A stretch of DNA of 64,000 nt. Source: Bolinopsis microptera. Its lineage: Eukaryota > Ctenophora > Tentaculata > Lobata > Bolinopsidae. The stretch lies in the NCBI RefSeq assembly GCF_026151205.1, contig NC_087084.1, forward strand, positions 8,802,894 through 8,866,893, written 5' to 3'. The notes below the pieces were generated by a model. That model did not search any database, was not told the DNA's origin, and worked only from the letters and a program-made list of their open reading frames with translations. The position numbers and the translations under genes were made by a program. This document shows, in pieces, positions 23,364-39,450 of the stretch (within the stretch, counting starts at the first letter, position 1; each line of letters starts with the position of its first letter).

Positions 23364-24480
23364 TTACTCTTGCCGTCCCATCGCTCTTCCGTTTCTCTGC
23401 TCTGTACAGTGTTGTTTTGCTCTCTTAGAGACGAGATCATGGTAAGACCCCACAGTATGTATGCAGCATGCGAAGGCAATAATAATAGTTTCACACACTT
23501 CAGAAACACTTTCAGATCTCAAATAACCAATAAAACGCTCACACTGATTGTAAACACACTCGGCACTAGAGTCTAGAGACAATATCATGATACTCTCCGT
23601 TTCTCCCGTTTTAGAGTTTAGACCTACTGCCTGCATTGGAACATACCTTAGGGCCAATAAGTTTGGTTCACAATAAATTTGGTTACCATAATTTTTGTTA
23701 CCATAATTTTAGTCACAATTCACAAATTTCGCAAATTTTAGTCACATTTTAGTCACACACAACGACAAGTTTGGTCTACCCCGTCTGAGCATTACAGATT
23801 AAGCTGCAATGCATTACTCAGGAATTTCAATCACATCAGATCCGGAGTTTGTGGCTCCATATCACTAAGTTCTTCAGTACACTGTTCAGTTTCTTTTTCA
23901 CCCTTTTTCGACTTTACCATTTTTGTCGGTACAACGTAGTTTATTTCGATATGATCCTTCAGCCGTTTCAACAGAGCATGCATTGGGATGGATCGATTAA
24001 AAATGTTATGTCCAAGAGGAGCTCTAACCCTTTAAGTGCAATAGGACTTTGGTCTTTGGTACGGTTTTGTGCAGAAGAACGGTGATGTCATATTATATTA
24101 ATTATAAACAATTTTAGCTTAATAATATTCATGTCATATTTTCTCTACTGAAATTTTGGTCTGCTTTAAAATTAGTCACAGAAAAATTTAGTCTCATGAA
24201 ATTTGGTTTACAACAATTTTAGTCAAAATTTTGACTAAATTTATGGTATACTAAATTTGTCGTTCTTAAGGTACTCTCTAAAAGCTTTTATCACACATTT
24301 TCTGAAGAACCTGATTTTCTATCCTTAGTCTCGCAGAAGAATTTTCTCGACTCTGGTCCTCTGGAATCTGGATCTCCAACGTTTAAATCAGCATAACCAT
24401 GAAAAGATGTAAAACGGGTCCTGCTCTACCCTCGATACCATCCAGTCCTGATACGATAGTTTTAAACAAGGTAAATGCGA
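23364..24480 (-). pseudogene. Unrecognised minus-strand ORF, split by a transposon
   Basis: A 97-codon minus-strand frame (23364-23657, with YVPMQAVGLNSKTGETESIM and CERFIGYL) corresponds to a longer region in copy B at 38258-38732. In this copy the 626-bp element at 23646-24271 separates it from its upstream part (24275-24480). Conservation between the duplicates is no stronger than for the surrounding intron-like DNA, so function is doubtful. The family is not recognised. Confidence 0.3.
23646..24271. mobile_element. 626-bp TA-flanked element, absent from copy B
   Basis: The duplicate locus reads continuously (AACATACTCTC at about 38540), while here TA is present on both sides (23644-23645, 24272-24273) of an insert starting CCTTAGGGCC and ending TTCTTAAGG. 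TA duplication suggests a Tc1/mariner-like or related transposase acting in trans. The interior repeats AATTTAGTCACA-like and AAATTTGGT-like motifs near both ends. There is no long coding frame. Confidence 0.9.
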
Positions 24481-25150
24481 TCGATTAAATCCACCAGGCC
24501 GCCAGAGAGATCCACTAAAATGAGCTTTAAATCTTCAGCGTGGTTACAAGAACAGTATACGAGGCACCAAATTGTTCAAATTACCTTGGGTTTTAGACTA
24601 ATCCAAGGAATCGTAAGGCCAGGAAATGTGTGAAACAAAAGGTTTGAAGGCAAGGAATATTCCAGACTGCCCTCTTAACGTTTCTCATCTTTTTAGAGCC
24701 CCATGGAATTAGCATAATTATGCCATAGCCCATAGCCCCGCCTACCCTAGCAGCGAGATTACTCGCGTTGCTGTATTGAAAACGCCAACTTGGAGCTGTT
24801 ACTTTGACAAAAACTGGCTTTTCTAGGTGATGACATTTTGAAGTTCTTTATTTATTTTCTGATTGCCGTGCGATCCTACAGCATACCCCAGTATAGTATG
24901 GATGTCCCAAAACAAGTTGTAAACTTGAAGCTGACATCTATATCTTGTTGTACAAAAATACATACTTTGAACTTTCCAATCTATCGATATTCTAGATTCT
25001 TCTTTTAGAAATCAATGATTTGGGTTCGGATGACTCTCTGCGAGTTTTTCCTTAATTCATGTCCTATAGTAGTGACAAAAAGACTGAATAGGAATTTGGT
25101 GAAAACTCAAAATGAAACGGCAGAATAACATAATTATTTTTTCTTAGAGT

Positions 25151-27533
25151 ATGTTAAGTTTGTTAACGTTCCTTTCGATGTATCTACAATTCATCTGTAC
25201 ATCGCTCACCGGTAAATATTGCTTGTTGAACTTATTTATCCTATATTCCTATCATTGATCTTTAAAAAAGTTTCCTTCAAGTGAAGGTTGGCTTAGTCAT
25301 GATTCATTGACATGCATTTAATAACTGCAACAATAATTGTCATGTTTCAGTGGTTCCTAGAGAAAGACTGACTGGTGAGATAGTCCCAGTTAGTGCTGAT
25401 CACTCTGGCACCTACGACAATCGCGGTGCTGCTAATTCTATAGACCTGAATTTCAAAACCTTTTCGTACACTCGATCTGATACTGACAATGCATTATGGT
25501 TAAAGGTTACACTAGCCCAGGTGTATTGTTTGAAACAGGTTGTATGGTTGGACAGGAATGCTGCACCTTCTGTCACCTGGACTTGCTCTGATACTGATTG
25601 TACTTCCTGTGAAGGTAGCCAGGCGTGGTGTGCCTTCACTCTCACAGTTTACACCGAGGGAGATTCTTCTGATAATCTCCCTTCCGTGTCTGACTGCAAG
25701 TATGGCAACAGGGTCAAGTTGCAACGCATTTCAAATAAATTGTTGCACGTATACGAGATTGCCATAATAGGAACACTTGAAGGTAAAGGAAGTTGCTCAA
25801 TATGAAATCACTTCAACTTTAAAAGTTTAAAGTGCAGTGTCTATGAAATTTTTCCATTACCTTCACACAATAGGGATATTCATTGACTAACACTTAGCAA
25901 TCGCTGTACGGGTAAGCCCCCCCCCCCCCCTAAAACGTCACCTGTTTTTTGGGCCCAGATTGCCGAGTTAGGGCTCAATTTACAGGGTTCTGAAGTGTCT
26001 AGGAATAATATTTAAACCTTTTTCTAGCTTGCCAGGAAGATTTGAAAATTTGAAAATAAAATCAGGTACAATTTTTTTGACGTTGAAATGGAGTCACTTT
26101 TAAAACACCACCCCTAAAATGTCAACTCTATTATATGTGTGATAATTACAAAATGTACAGGAGGCCTGATTTATCTTTTGTCACTAGTATTATTTGTTTT
26201 GTCTTATTAAAACATTAAGCTACTTGAAAACATTCACTCACTAAAGAAAGTACCTCAAAACCGTAATCACCCCCTAAAATGTCACGTGCACCACCCCTAA
26301 AACGTCAGCTAAAACAGGTTTTGTAGCACTCAGAATGTTGCTCAAATATTAATTTTAACCACTTCTGGGACAAATATAACCTATTTCTGAGAGGTGTCGA
26401 CCAGAATTTCTCTCTCTGTTGAAAAAAAAATGGTGGAATTTAGTCAATTTACTTTTTGCGATATTTTGGGGACTTTTTTTTGAATACCCAGAACTTACGG
26501 CAAAACAGTAACTCAGTCAACAAAATTTACACCTGTAGTTAGATTATCTAGTTATAAACTAACAATTGGCACAAAAGAAATGGATTCAATGTGATTTTAA
26601 CCTTGTGCAAATTGCATGTTTTAATTGCATTTTTTGGGATTTTTAACATCATCCTGCATTTTGGCAATTTTAGTGACCTGTAGTTAACTAAGCCAACCCA
26701 GTAATCGATCTGACCTTCTCTATAGACTAGATTTGACTGCTTTTAGCAAAATTTTTTCAAAAACTACGGTTTTTGGTACTTACTAGTTTATGGTAAACCT
26801 ATGATATGCCCCCTAAAATGTCATTTTTTTTCTCCCCTAAAATGTCAAATTTGTATTTTGTTCGCATGGTGTGCGATAATAGCTCTTGTTTTGGCACTTG
26901 TTAATTATTAACATCAACTATTAACGAAATGTGAGTATGCATTGCATCTTAGGAAAAGCCTGAGTAATTTGATCAGGTTAAAATGACATTTTAGGGGGGA
27001 TAATTAGACATTTTAGGGGATGTTTATTGCAATTAATAAAATAAAACTAATTCCTTGAGCTGCCAAAGCTTTCCAATATTACCATTAGATGCTAAATATG
27101 ATGTTTAATAAGCTGGTACCTCCATTTTATGGTGCTTGTAGTCTCAAAGCCAGAATCTGATAAAATGACATTTTAGGGGGCGGCCAGGTGACATTTTAGG
27201 GGAGGGTAGTAATATTGAGTAATGTATAACTTTCCATATCTCCAGTCATATGTACAAAGTTGCTAAAATATGTAAATATCACTATCCTAGACCAAAACTG
27301 AGTTAATATTAATGAATTCCAGAGTTATAAAATTGTGCGCTTTTTTTCAAAAGTAAAAAATTCGTACAAAGTGAAAAAAATGCCCTTATGGCATCATTTA
27401 GATTCAAATTCAGGATGTGGCAGGGTCTGAATGATATTTTTTTATGTTTAGGAGTTACAAATGATTAGGTAAGATACTTTCTAAGAAGATGGGATCCAAT
27501 CAATCAAGAGTGGCGTTTTAGGGGTGGCTGAAA

Positions 27534-27572
<39 letters not shown>

Positions 27573-27907
27573 CTTACCCGTAGAACAGTAGGCTGTCACT
27601 CTACAAAAAAATGCATATCCATACAAAATGATCAAAATGAGTCTAACAGTTATAGCATTATCACGAATTCGTCTAAATTTGTAATCTTATAATTGCTATT
27701 ATTCATCAATCATTTCAGTTGCATCTCCAAAATGTGAGAATCTAGCCCCAACATGGAAGAACGTGGTGACGGAACCAGTTCTACCAGTAGAAGACGAAGT
27801 GGAAGTAACGCTGACCTGCGCTGACGGTCGGTCCAACAAGGGAGGGAATAAAGCAACTTGTCAGAGCGGGGACCTTGTCCCAACAAAGGGAGCTCCTTCT
27901 TGCTTAG
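25151..27907 (+). CDS. Secreted discoidin-like/sushi protein, gene A
   Basis: Exons are 25151-25211 (signal peptide MLSLLTFLSMYLQFICTSLT), 25351-25782 (144-residue module) and 27719-27907 (63-residue module), all phase 1, as in shuffled extracellular domains. The second exon has a galactose-binding/F5-8C-like pattern (AANSIDL, WLKVTLAQVYCLKQVV, final YEIAIIGTLEG) and several cysteines. The third has four cysteines in sushi/CCP spacing. The product should be secreted, perhaps a lectin-like or recognition protein. The intron between the modules holds a 1.67-kb transposon. Further exons were not found. If the last donor is not used, the frame ends at a stop shortly after (about 27933). Confidence 0.75.
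25909..27580. mobile_element. 1.67-kb TA-flanked element made of outward CCCCTAAAAYGTCA motifs
   Basis: The uninserted sequence is seen in copy B at about 40310 (CGCTGTAGAACAG). Here TA is duplicated at 25907-25908 and 27581-27582. The termini are CGGGTAAG plus a C run (25917-25930) and a G run (27539-27572) plus CTTACCCG. TAAAAYGTCA preceded by CCCC occurs at 25931, 26115, 26275, 26298, 26814 and 26838. Its reverse complement occurs at 26984, 27166 and 27189, with variants at 27006 and 27511. No copy of the opposite orientation was seen in either half. There is no transposase gene. Confidence 0.92.
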
Positions 27908-28259
27908 GTAAGGATTTTAAATTTTCAACTTAGTAAATACAAATTTCTGAAAATTCTTAGATTTATTTGAAACACAAGGATATATTTTTCAAGCAACATA
28001 TGGTCCACAAGGATTCTCTTCCCACATCATTCACCTGCCAAGTTGAATGACACGAAACATTTCGCACACATTGATGCTAACGTCGATTCTCTGATTTTGA
28101 CATAGTGTTGATATTTAGGTTGTGACTCTTATATTTTATCAGAAGCTTGCTTCTGCAGGATCACTTGTTGTCTTCGATAATAATACTAAAGTAAACTAGA
28201 AATATATAATTAAGATGGGAAATATCATATTTCGGAAATCAAAGAGTGGTTATCATTGT

Positions 28260-28603
28260 CACCCTACACGCGTGGGGTGGACTCCTGGGGTGGACTTTTA
28301 TTCAGCGCGTATTTTGTAGCCTGTTCAACTTGACGTTTTGAATCGTTACTATCTCAATGTCACAGATACACAGAATGTGAGGTGATCATCTTAAAGAGAA
28401 ACGTCTCAGCTTTCACCTGGTGTAAAGTTTATCTTTGTACACAAAATATAGCTCGCTCAGTGTGCAATAGAAGTTGACAATACAATAACCACGCCCGCGA
28501 CCGGTCGTCAGATACCGGAGTGTTGCACAAAATTAGGTCCCCAAATTAAAATTCTATGACACAGTTACCATGCAGAAATGTCTAGGGAAACATTTGGTGA
28601 AAA
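28260..28603 (+). repeat. Inverted repeat, left copy
   Basis: About 344 bp starting CACCCTAC.CGCGTGGGGTG is repeated in reverse orientation at 35590-35932 with few differences. The pair encloses the ankyrin gene. It is probably a dispersed transposon end; this copy may continue beyond the inserted TTAA element into 30680-30790. Confidence 0.85.
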
Positions 28604-28658
28604 TTTGAAGGGTCTACTGTTAATATTGCAAAAGTTATTGAAAACAAACTAGCTTAAA

Positions 28659-30675
28659 GGACCAGTTAACTGAAAAATTTGTAGTCTCCAATTTGGCTAA
28701 GATTTAAATCAGCTGTGACAAACCGGTAAAGAATCGTATCGCCGAAAGAACCAACTATCTAGCGTACGTGTAACGCGTGTTATTGCAATAATAAGCTGTG
28801 GCCTCGTGACGTCATAAAGTCCCTCAGTGCGCGCTGGCATAGCGTAATATACGTTGCAAATGTTTATCGTTGTCAATAAAATACCTGTAACTCACTCAAA
28901 TTTTAGAATTACGACTATTTCCCTAGTTCTCCAAAATCCTTATAGTTTTGGCTATCATCCTAACTAAAGGAATAGCTGATTGGATGTACAGTGCTCACGT
29001 CATGATTTTAAACAGTGATATAGGTTCTTAAACAGTGGCGGGTGAATGTACGGTTAGAAAGTTTCTGCTATTACAACTTATGTCATATGTGATAATTTTG
29101 GATTGTTTTCATTGCTTAATTACACAAGCAGGGAGACTGTACCGATTATTTTTCCCCAGTCCATGAAACTCTAACGAATTTAGAAAGGATCTAGATAAGT
29201 AGGAGTTTGTTCAATTCCGAGAGCAATTATATTTATAGCATAGCGAAATTTCTAACTTTAATCCGCATGGCATGTGTCAGCCAGTATAGGAGACAAGAAG
29301 TCTGGCTACTTTACGGCCGTTCCTCTGGGACCATTAGTAGAAGTAGCTTCTATCATAACAGTGCCATGGGAACAGAATTCCCGCCAAAATACCGGGTCTA
29401 CCAAATAGTAATACTGATTGGAGTGTACGGTGTGTTTTGAATTAGACTTACGGCTTACCTAGTTGTGATCCTAATTGCATTATCATAGGTACATAACATA
29501 AATAAACTACTGGTAAGTTTAAATACCAAGTGCAAACGTGTTCAGTCAATCGACCCACTGAACAACTATAGAAGTTCCAAGACCCTATTATTCTTTGGCC
29601 ATATATTACGGCACGATCGATTGTTAGATGGCTAAACGACCAACGTTAATCTATACAATTCTAAAACTATGAGCTAGCACTTAAATCTAAAAATACACTT
29701 TTTATATTACTCCTGATTTTTACATTTCACGTAAAACATTGTCGCCACAGGTTGATCATGGACACTAACAGCTTAATTTGAGATAAATGGCTTATGAGTT
29801 TCTCTAAAGTTAACTCTAAAGTTGTGTAGTCCAGTCATTTATGGACATTTATGGAAATGAACCTGCAAATGTTCAGATACTCACGAAACTTTGCACAGAC
29901 CTTCCCGAAGGTATGAATAAACGATTTTCGTTTGGAGACATTTTTTTGACCGTGGAGAAAACCCAGGAGGGCCACGCCCATATTGACCCAATAACGTAAC
30001 CGACCCCTTGCTTCTGAAGGTCGTAGAGACTTCAAAATAGGCTTAAACGAAGCCAGATATGCATGTTTATATAGGAGTTATTGAGCAACACATGGCCTAA
30101 AATCCTTACTTTTTGAGAAATTCGCCAAAAACCATTTTTGGCGTGGTGCTGAGCCTATTTTCGATAGGATCGTGATAGAGTCTTTAGACAGGGTGCAAAA
30201 GAACCGCAATTAGCATATTAATATATGATTTACGAACAAACATATGCCTTAAAGTGCTTACTTTTTCAGTTATTGGCGAAAAACTGATTTTCGGTTCCAG
30301 AAATCATGCAAAACTATGGGTACCTGGTAAATTGGGCTATGAAGGCCCTAAAGGTTTTTGAATGTGTGCAAATTGTGCAGAATGGCCATGTTTATATACA
30401 ACTTATGAAGCAACATGTACCCTAAATTACTTACTTTTCGAGTTATTCGGGGAAAACATTGTATTATGTCCATTTTCTACCTGTAAAATACAGTCTCACG
30501 AGCTCTTCTGCGCGCGCAAGGGACTTTATGACGTCATCGCCAAAATAATACAAACGCTATGTACACGTGTTAGAGAGCAGTTAGAGATTTAGGAATTTCG
30601 ACTCGTTGCTTAGTTTGCTATTTGTCACAATCTGTCAAAATATGAGGATAACTTTTTTTTCAGTTAACTGGTCCT
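28659..30675. mobile_element. 2-kb piggyBac-like non-autonomous element
   Basis: TTAA flanks both ends (28655-28658 and 30676-30679). The 20-bp terminal repeats, AGGACCAGTTAACTGAAAAA, are perfect. TTAA duplication is the signature of piggyBac-type insertion. No transposase frame is present. The right half carries three degenerate copies of a block with CTTACTTTTT followed by a GCGAAAAAC-like segment (near 30105, 30260 and 30430). A CRE consensus lies near each end (28806-28813 and 30529-30536). Confidence 0.85.
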
Positions 30676-31123
30676 TTAATCAGAAGTTTTTGGGAAAATT
30701 TCAAATTTTGTACGTAGTGGGGTCTACTGGGGTGGACTATTGCGACGCGCATCTGATGGCGTGGCTTTTTCAACAGCAGTCAGTACGGCCAATATCAGAG
30801 CACAAATTATTGCGAGTAAGACCTTAATGGTCAGCTATGAACCCCTCACTAGAATAGTAACCGTATCTAAAAACAAGGAGATGTTATTCCGTCAAAGCTC
30901 AAATTTTTTACTCTTCTCAGTGCAGTTACTATGAATGTACTAGCTAAGTATCGTTGATCGTAGCTGCATTACACAGTAGAAGGTAACCAAGGAAGACTGC
31001 TGATTAACGAAGCAATTTCAACGTGAACAGTTCCAAAATACATAATCATGGCGACGATAGTTCAACTTGAACCTTTATAGTTTTTACAGTCTAAGATCAC
31101 AATAAAATCACGTGAACTGCGAA

Positions 31124-34654
<3,531 letters not shown>

Positions 34655-35447
34655 CTGTAACAGCAAAAATTAGAATTATGTCGGACATAATTCTAAAAAA
34701 TTGGAACATTGTAGTTAATCAGTGTGGTGCTAACAACAGAGAGCGATTTGAACGGTAGGCAATTTCATTAAATTTCATTAACTCGATATAAGGATGATTG
34801 GAACAGGCTAAAATCTATAATGTGGCATTAATAACTGGCTATATCGGCATCGCTGCATTAAACGATTAAAGTATTGCTAACTATGGATATTCTACGTGAT
34901 CTAGGCAGAGGGGAACCGGCACAGCCAGATTGCGTTGTCTTCACTTTCAGTGACTAAGTTTCACGATAGAAAAATTGACCTTATGTATTTTTAAAAAAGG
35001 ATGCACAGTTCAAGCAATAAATCGATCGGCTGCTCATATGATATTTGCATTTAAAGGAGGGCCCAGTGCAGTGACCAGTAAGTCTGTTAAGGCAACATTT
35101 AGATCTGAGATAAGCTGAGTCTTGACAAAGATAAGTGAGTTTCGAGAAAGTGCACACGGATAAAGTTATCAAGTGACAATGATAAGACTAAGTTAGGGTC
35201 AAGTCAACAGAATGGCAGCTGTAACAGAAACAGTTCATTGGATAGGGGAGTAGGGGATTATGACGGAGTGAAATTTATTTAGCAGGGCAAACAAAAAACA
35301 ACTGACAGCACTGAGCAAGTGAACTGGAAAATTGAGGAACGAAAATAACAGTGGTTGTCAGCCCTTTCCGTAGCAGTCAGGATTTCCCACGAGATCGATC
35401 AGGCAATCAGTTCCCACGAGAATGCTCGAGCGAACGCGCGCACTTGT

Positions 35448-35490
35448 GTCACGTGACGGCCACGTGACGCTCTAATCGTTGTCACGTGGT
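35448..35490 (-). promoter_or_regulatory. Three palindromic E-boxes spaced 11 and 22 bp
   Basis: CACGTG occurs at 35450, 35461 and 35483. The first is in GTCACGTGAC, which equals the CLEAR-type TFEB/MITF consensus. The cluster is about 800 bp upstream of the first visible exon of the minus-strand ankyrin gene and may belong to its promoter. Confidence 0.5.
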
Positions 35491-35589
35491 ACAGAAGGGA
35501 GGTTCCTAGAGCGTCGATCTCGACAAGAGGGAGTTTCTCACGGTTTATCTTCAATAACTATCGCTATTTTTATAGTAGAGAGTTGAAAC

Positions 35590-35932
35590 TTTCACCAAAT
35601 GTTTCCCTAGACATTTCTGCATGGTAACTGTGTCATAGAATTTTAATTTGGGGACCTAATTTTGTGCAACACTCCGGTATCTGACGACCGGTCGCGGGCG
35701 TGGTTATTGTATTGTCAACTTCTATTGCACACTGAGCGAGCTATATTTTGAGTACAAAGATAAACTTTACACCAGGTGAAAGCTGAGACGTTTCTCTTTA
35801 AGATGATCACCTCACATTCTGTGTATCTGTGACATTGAGATAGTAACGATTCAAAACGTCAAGTTGAACAGGCTACAAAATACGCGCTGAATAAAAGTCC
35901 ACCCCAGGAGTCCACCCCACGCGCGTAGGGTG
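35590..35932 (-). repeat. Inverted repeat, right copy
   Basis: This is the reverse-complement partner of 28260-28603. Both copies share the same outer boundary (CACCCTAC), consistent with a transposon end. Homology stops at the inner side near 35590. Confidence 0.85.
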
Positions 35933-38200
35933 ATTGTATTACTGGAGCGAGCAAATGAATCCTATCTTTAAGCGTGCCTCTTCTTATAACCTGGACAGGA
36001 TGTTTCTACGAATTCTCATTAGGGTAGAGTCTTAGCGAATGCTTTAGTACTGTGTAATGTTAGGATGGATATTGGAGACACAGTAGAAATTGCCACATGG
36101 TTTTGAATAGACCCCCAGTGTCTCCTTGGCAATTTAGATATTATGGTTAGTCACGTGATATCTAAATTAAAATTAATTATTCAAGATATTATGATGATAT
36201 AAAGCTATCTGGTACATTCTTATCCATAACTTCACCGAACAATACTAATTCGACAGTTTAGAGGCCATCTAATTAGGACGTCCGCGAAAATCGCAAATTA
36301 TCAGACTATCCCCTCCCCTGTCCGAAATTCCAAAACCACCCCCGGCCCTTCCCTCCCCCCCCCCCCCCCGGCCCCCACCTTCAATTGCCGGAATTCGTAA
36401 GCAGATGGCCCCTTAATTGATTTAGGGTCGTCAAGAATCTAAACGACGTGTTCGCGCATTTGGTAGTACTACCAAAAGTAATACCTAAATTACTACCAAC
36501 AGCTGTACTACTTTACTACCATACTACCAGACTGGTAGTATATTTAAAGATTTACGAATAATTAAGAATCTGACACGAATACCTTGGAATATGACACGCA
36601 TTATTTGGTAACGCGCTTGAAGCGCAAAAATCTTTTAGGAATCTGCAGACATCTTGCATTTGCGCTCGATTCGAACGTCTTCTCGGATAAATATGGAATT
36701 AAAGTGCGCAGCGTTACAGTGCGTAACAACCGAGAGCGACTATTTTAAAGTTAATTTAATAATTTTTTTTACAAAAATTAGTTGGCGTGGCTATGGAAAT
36801 TAATATGGCTAGGAATTAGATTCTTAGATTCCTCACTTTATGTCTCTCCCTCCTTCTTTGTCAGCAATACCATTTTTAAAAGTTTAACCTATCCCTGGCC
36901 CAGTGGCCATTTCACATCATGTGGTCTCGTATCTATCTGATGTAGAAACTAATACACCACAACGCTTTCTTTTGCCGAAGTTCCTCAATTCCTTATATAG
37001 GTGAGGTACATCAAGAAATTTTGTAATCCTTGCCATCCTTTGTTAAAGCAATACCACTCTGTGTAACTCAACTCAGTTTGCTTTATTTCCCAACAGCACT
37101 GTGTGTTCCTTTGTTCAGGCGGGTTTAATCGGTCTTCATAACTGCACTCAGACAATTTCAGTCTCTTCCTCAATAAATCGGGGGGGGGGGGGGGGGGGGC
37201 GGTGATGACTGGAGGATCCCTGGAAGAGGCGATCAAGATTCTCGACGCCGGTTCTGATCACTTAATGGGCCGAATGTAGTGAATAGAATGACGTGGTTCT
37301 ATAGGAAACGATTAAAACTTAACTCCCTTGGTAGGTTATAAGCCTAGAACCATGTGATGAGCTTAGTTTCTCAACGCAACGGTCACATAAAATTTGCTGC
37401 TCTCTCTCTCTCTCTCTTTCTCTCCTTCTCTGTCAGCAATGCAATGTCATGTTGTGGTCTAATGTCTATTTACTGTAGAAACTAGAACACCAATGGCCGA
37501 ATTTCCTCAATTTGTTTTTCGATTTTCATTCATTTTGATAAAAGTTATAATTCTAAATTCTTAAGTTTTCTATCTGAAATCTAATTTTGTTACTGTTAGC
37601 TTCCTTACTATGATTACAATGATAAAATCATGATAGCATGAATGCCATATGGATCACATCACAAATGATACGTCACTGATTGGGCCATGTGATGTGAATG
37701 AGAGGTTCTTAAGCTCTTAGTTGTCGGTCACCGGATGTTATTCCCATTTCATAAGAGGACGATTTTTGTTAAATGGTATAATTGTTATACTGAAAATTTA
37801 CTGAAATAAACTGAGAGACAATTCAGTGAGTCAGGATGACACTGACCACGACGAAAATGAGCAAGCTCGAGTTTTTTCAGAGAAGGAAAAAATCAGCGAA
37901 ACGAAATTGTCAGACAATTTTTCGTGACATAAAATTTTAAATTTATTTTGTTATATTATTATTCGTAGGCAATTCTGTAATTATACTTTTAGTTTGCAAC
38001 CTTCCAACTTCTTTTCCTTTTAATATTTTTGAGTTAGTACTACAATTTAGGCACTTAAGTAACCTCTGGACCATACTTACATTTTAAGTGAAAAACACCG
38101 CACTTAACCCCACTTAAAAGTCTCATTTCGAAAATACTTTTTGCTTAACTTTTTACTTAAGTACCATTTTTGACTTAAGTACCGTTTCGGAAAGGACCCC
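35933..38200. other. Intergenic with homopolymer runs
   Basis: A C run lies at about 36356-36369, a G run at about 37180-37199, a CT microsatellite near 37400-37420, and a TAGTA/TACTACCA-rich stretch at 36460-36540. No gene is recognised. Confidence 0.4.
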
Positions 38201-38257
38201 CAGATAGCATCAGCATAGCCCATAGGACAATAATAGTAAAATAAGTATATGATTGTA

Positions 38258-38732
38258 TTACTCTTGCCGTCCCATCGCTCTTTTGTTTCTCTGCTCTGTA
38301 AATCGTTTTTTTGCTTTCTTAGAGACGAGATCATGGTAAGACCCCACAGTATGTAAGCAGCGGGCGAAGGCAATAATACAAGTTTCACACACTTCAGAAA
38401 CACTGTCAGATCTCAGATAACCAATAAAACGCTCACACTGATTGTGAACACACTCGGTACCAGAGTCTAGAGACAATATCATGATACTCTCCGTTTCTCC
38501 ACGATCCGTTTTAGAGTTTACACCTGCTGCCTGCATTGGAACATACTCTCTAAAAGCTTTTATCACACATTTTCTGAAGCACCTGATTTTCTATCCTTAG
38601 TCTAGCAGAAGAATTTTCTCGACTCTGGTCATCTGGATCTCCAACGTTTAAATCAGCATAACCATGAAAAGATGTAAAACGGGTCCTGCTCACTCCTGCT
38701 CTACCCTCAATACCCATCCAATCCTGATACAA
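38258..38732 (-). pseudogene. Unrecognised minus-strand ORF, frame-shifted
   Basis: Two overlapping minus-strand frames (38732-38550 and 38566-38258) read as one sequence broken by a frame change near 38555. The upstream part could begin at an acceptor near 38720. The same region in copy A is split by a transposon. No domain is recognised. It may be an old gene fragment carried by the duplication. Confidence 0.3.
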
Positions 38733-39450
38733 TAGTTTTACACAAGGTAAATGCGATCGATTAAATCCACCAGGCCGCCAAACACATCCACTAGAATTGA
38801 AGGGGCTTTAAATATTCAGCGTGGTTACAAGAACAGTATACGACTACGAGGCACCAAATTGTTCAAATTACCTTGGGTTCTAAACTAATCCAAGGAATTG
38901 TAAGGCCAGGAAATGTGTGAAACAAAAGGTTTGAATGCAAGGAAGATTCCAGACTGCTCTCTTAACGTTTCTCATCCTTCTTAGAGCCCCATGGAATTAG
39001 CATAATAATGCCATAGCCCCGCCTACCCTAGCAGCGAGATTACTCGCGTTGCTGTATTGAAAACGCCAACTTGGAGCTGTTGCTTTCACAAAAACTGGCT
39101 TTTCTAGGTGGTAACATTTGCAAGTTCTTTATTTATTTTCTGATTGCCGTGCTCCGATCCTACAGCATACCCCATACTAGATAGGGTATGGGTGGACAAA
39201 ACAAGTTGTAAACTTGAAGCTGACATCTTGTTGTACAAAAATACATACTTTGAAGTGTTTGAACCTTCCAATCTATCGATATTCTAGATTCTTCTCTTGG
39301 AAATCAATGATTTGGGTTCGGATGATCATGACTTCTCTGCGAGTTTTGCTTTTTAATTCATGTTCCATAATAGTGACAAAAGACTGAATAGGTATTTGTT
39401 GAAAACAGAAAAAGATATAACAGAATAACACATTTATTTTTTCTTAGAGT

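Larger units (their letters stand above)
23317..27907. repeat. Segmental duplication copy A
   Basis: The sequence matches 38201-40320 and the flank-plus-sushi portion at 41090-41437, at high identity in exons and introns alike. Copy A contains two transposons absent from copy B (23646-24271 and 25909-27580). Copy B has an extra lectin-like exon. The boundary is placed by eye. Confidence 0.85.

Noticed and set aside
27539-27572. 34-base G run as an assembly gap or error
   Set aside because: It mirrors the C run at the other end of a transposon whose borders are confirmed by the empty site, so it is treated as part of the element; its exact length may still be unreliable.
28806-30536. Two CRE consensus sites as gene control elements
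   Set aside because: They lie inside a non-autonomous TTAA transposon with no gene nearby, so they are more likely a feature of the element.
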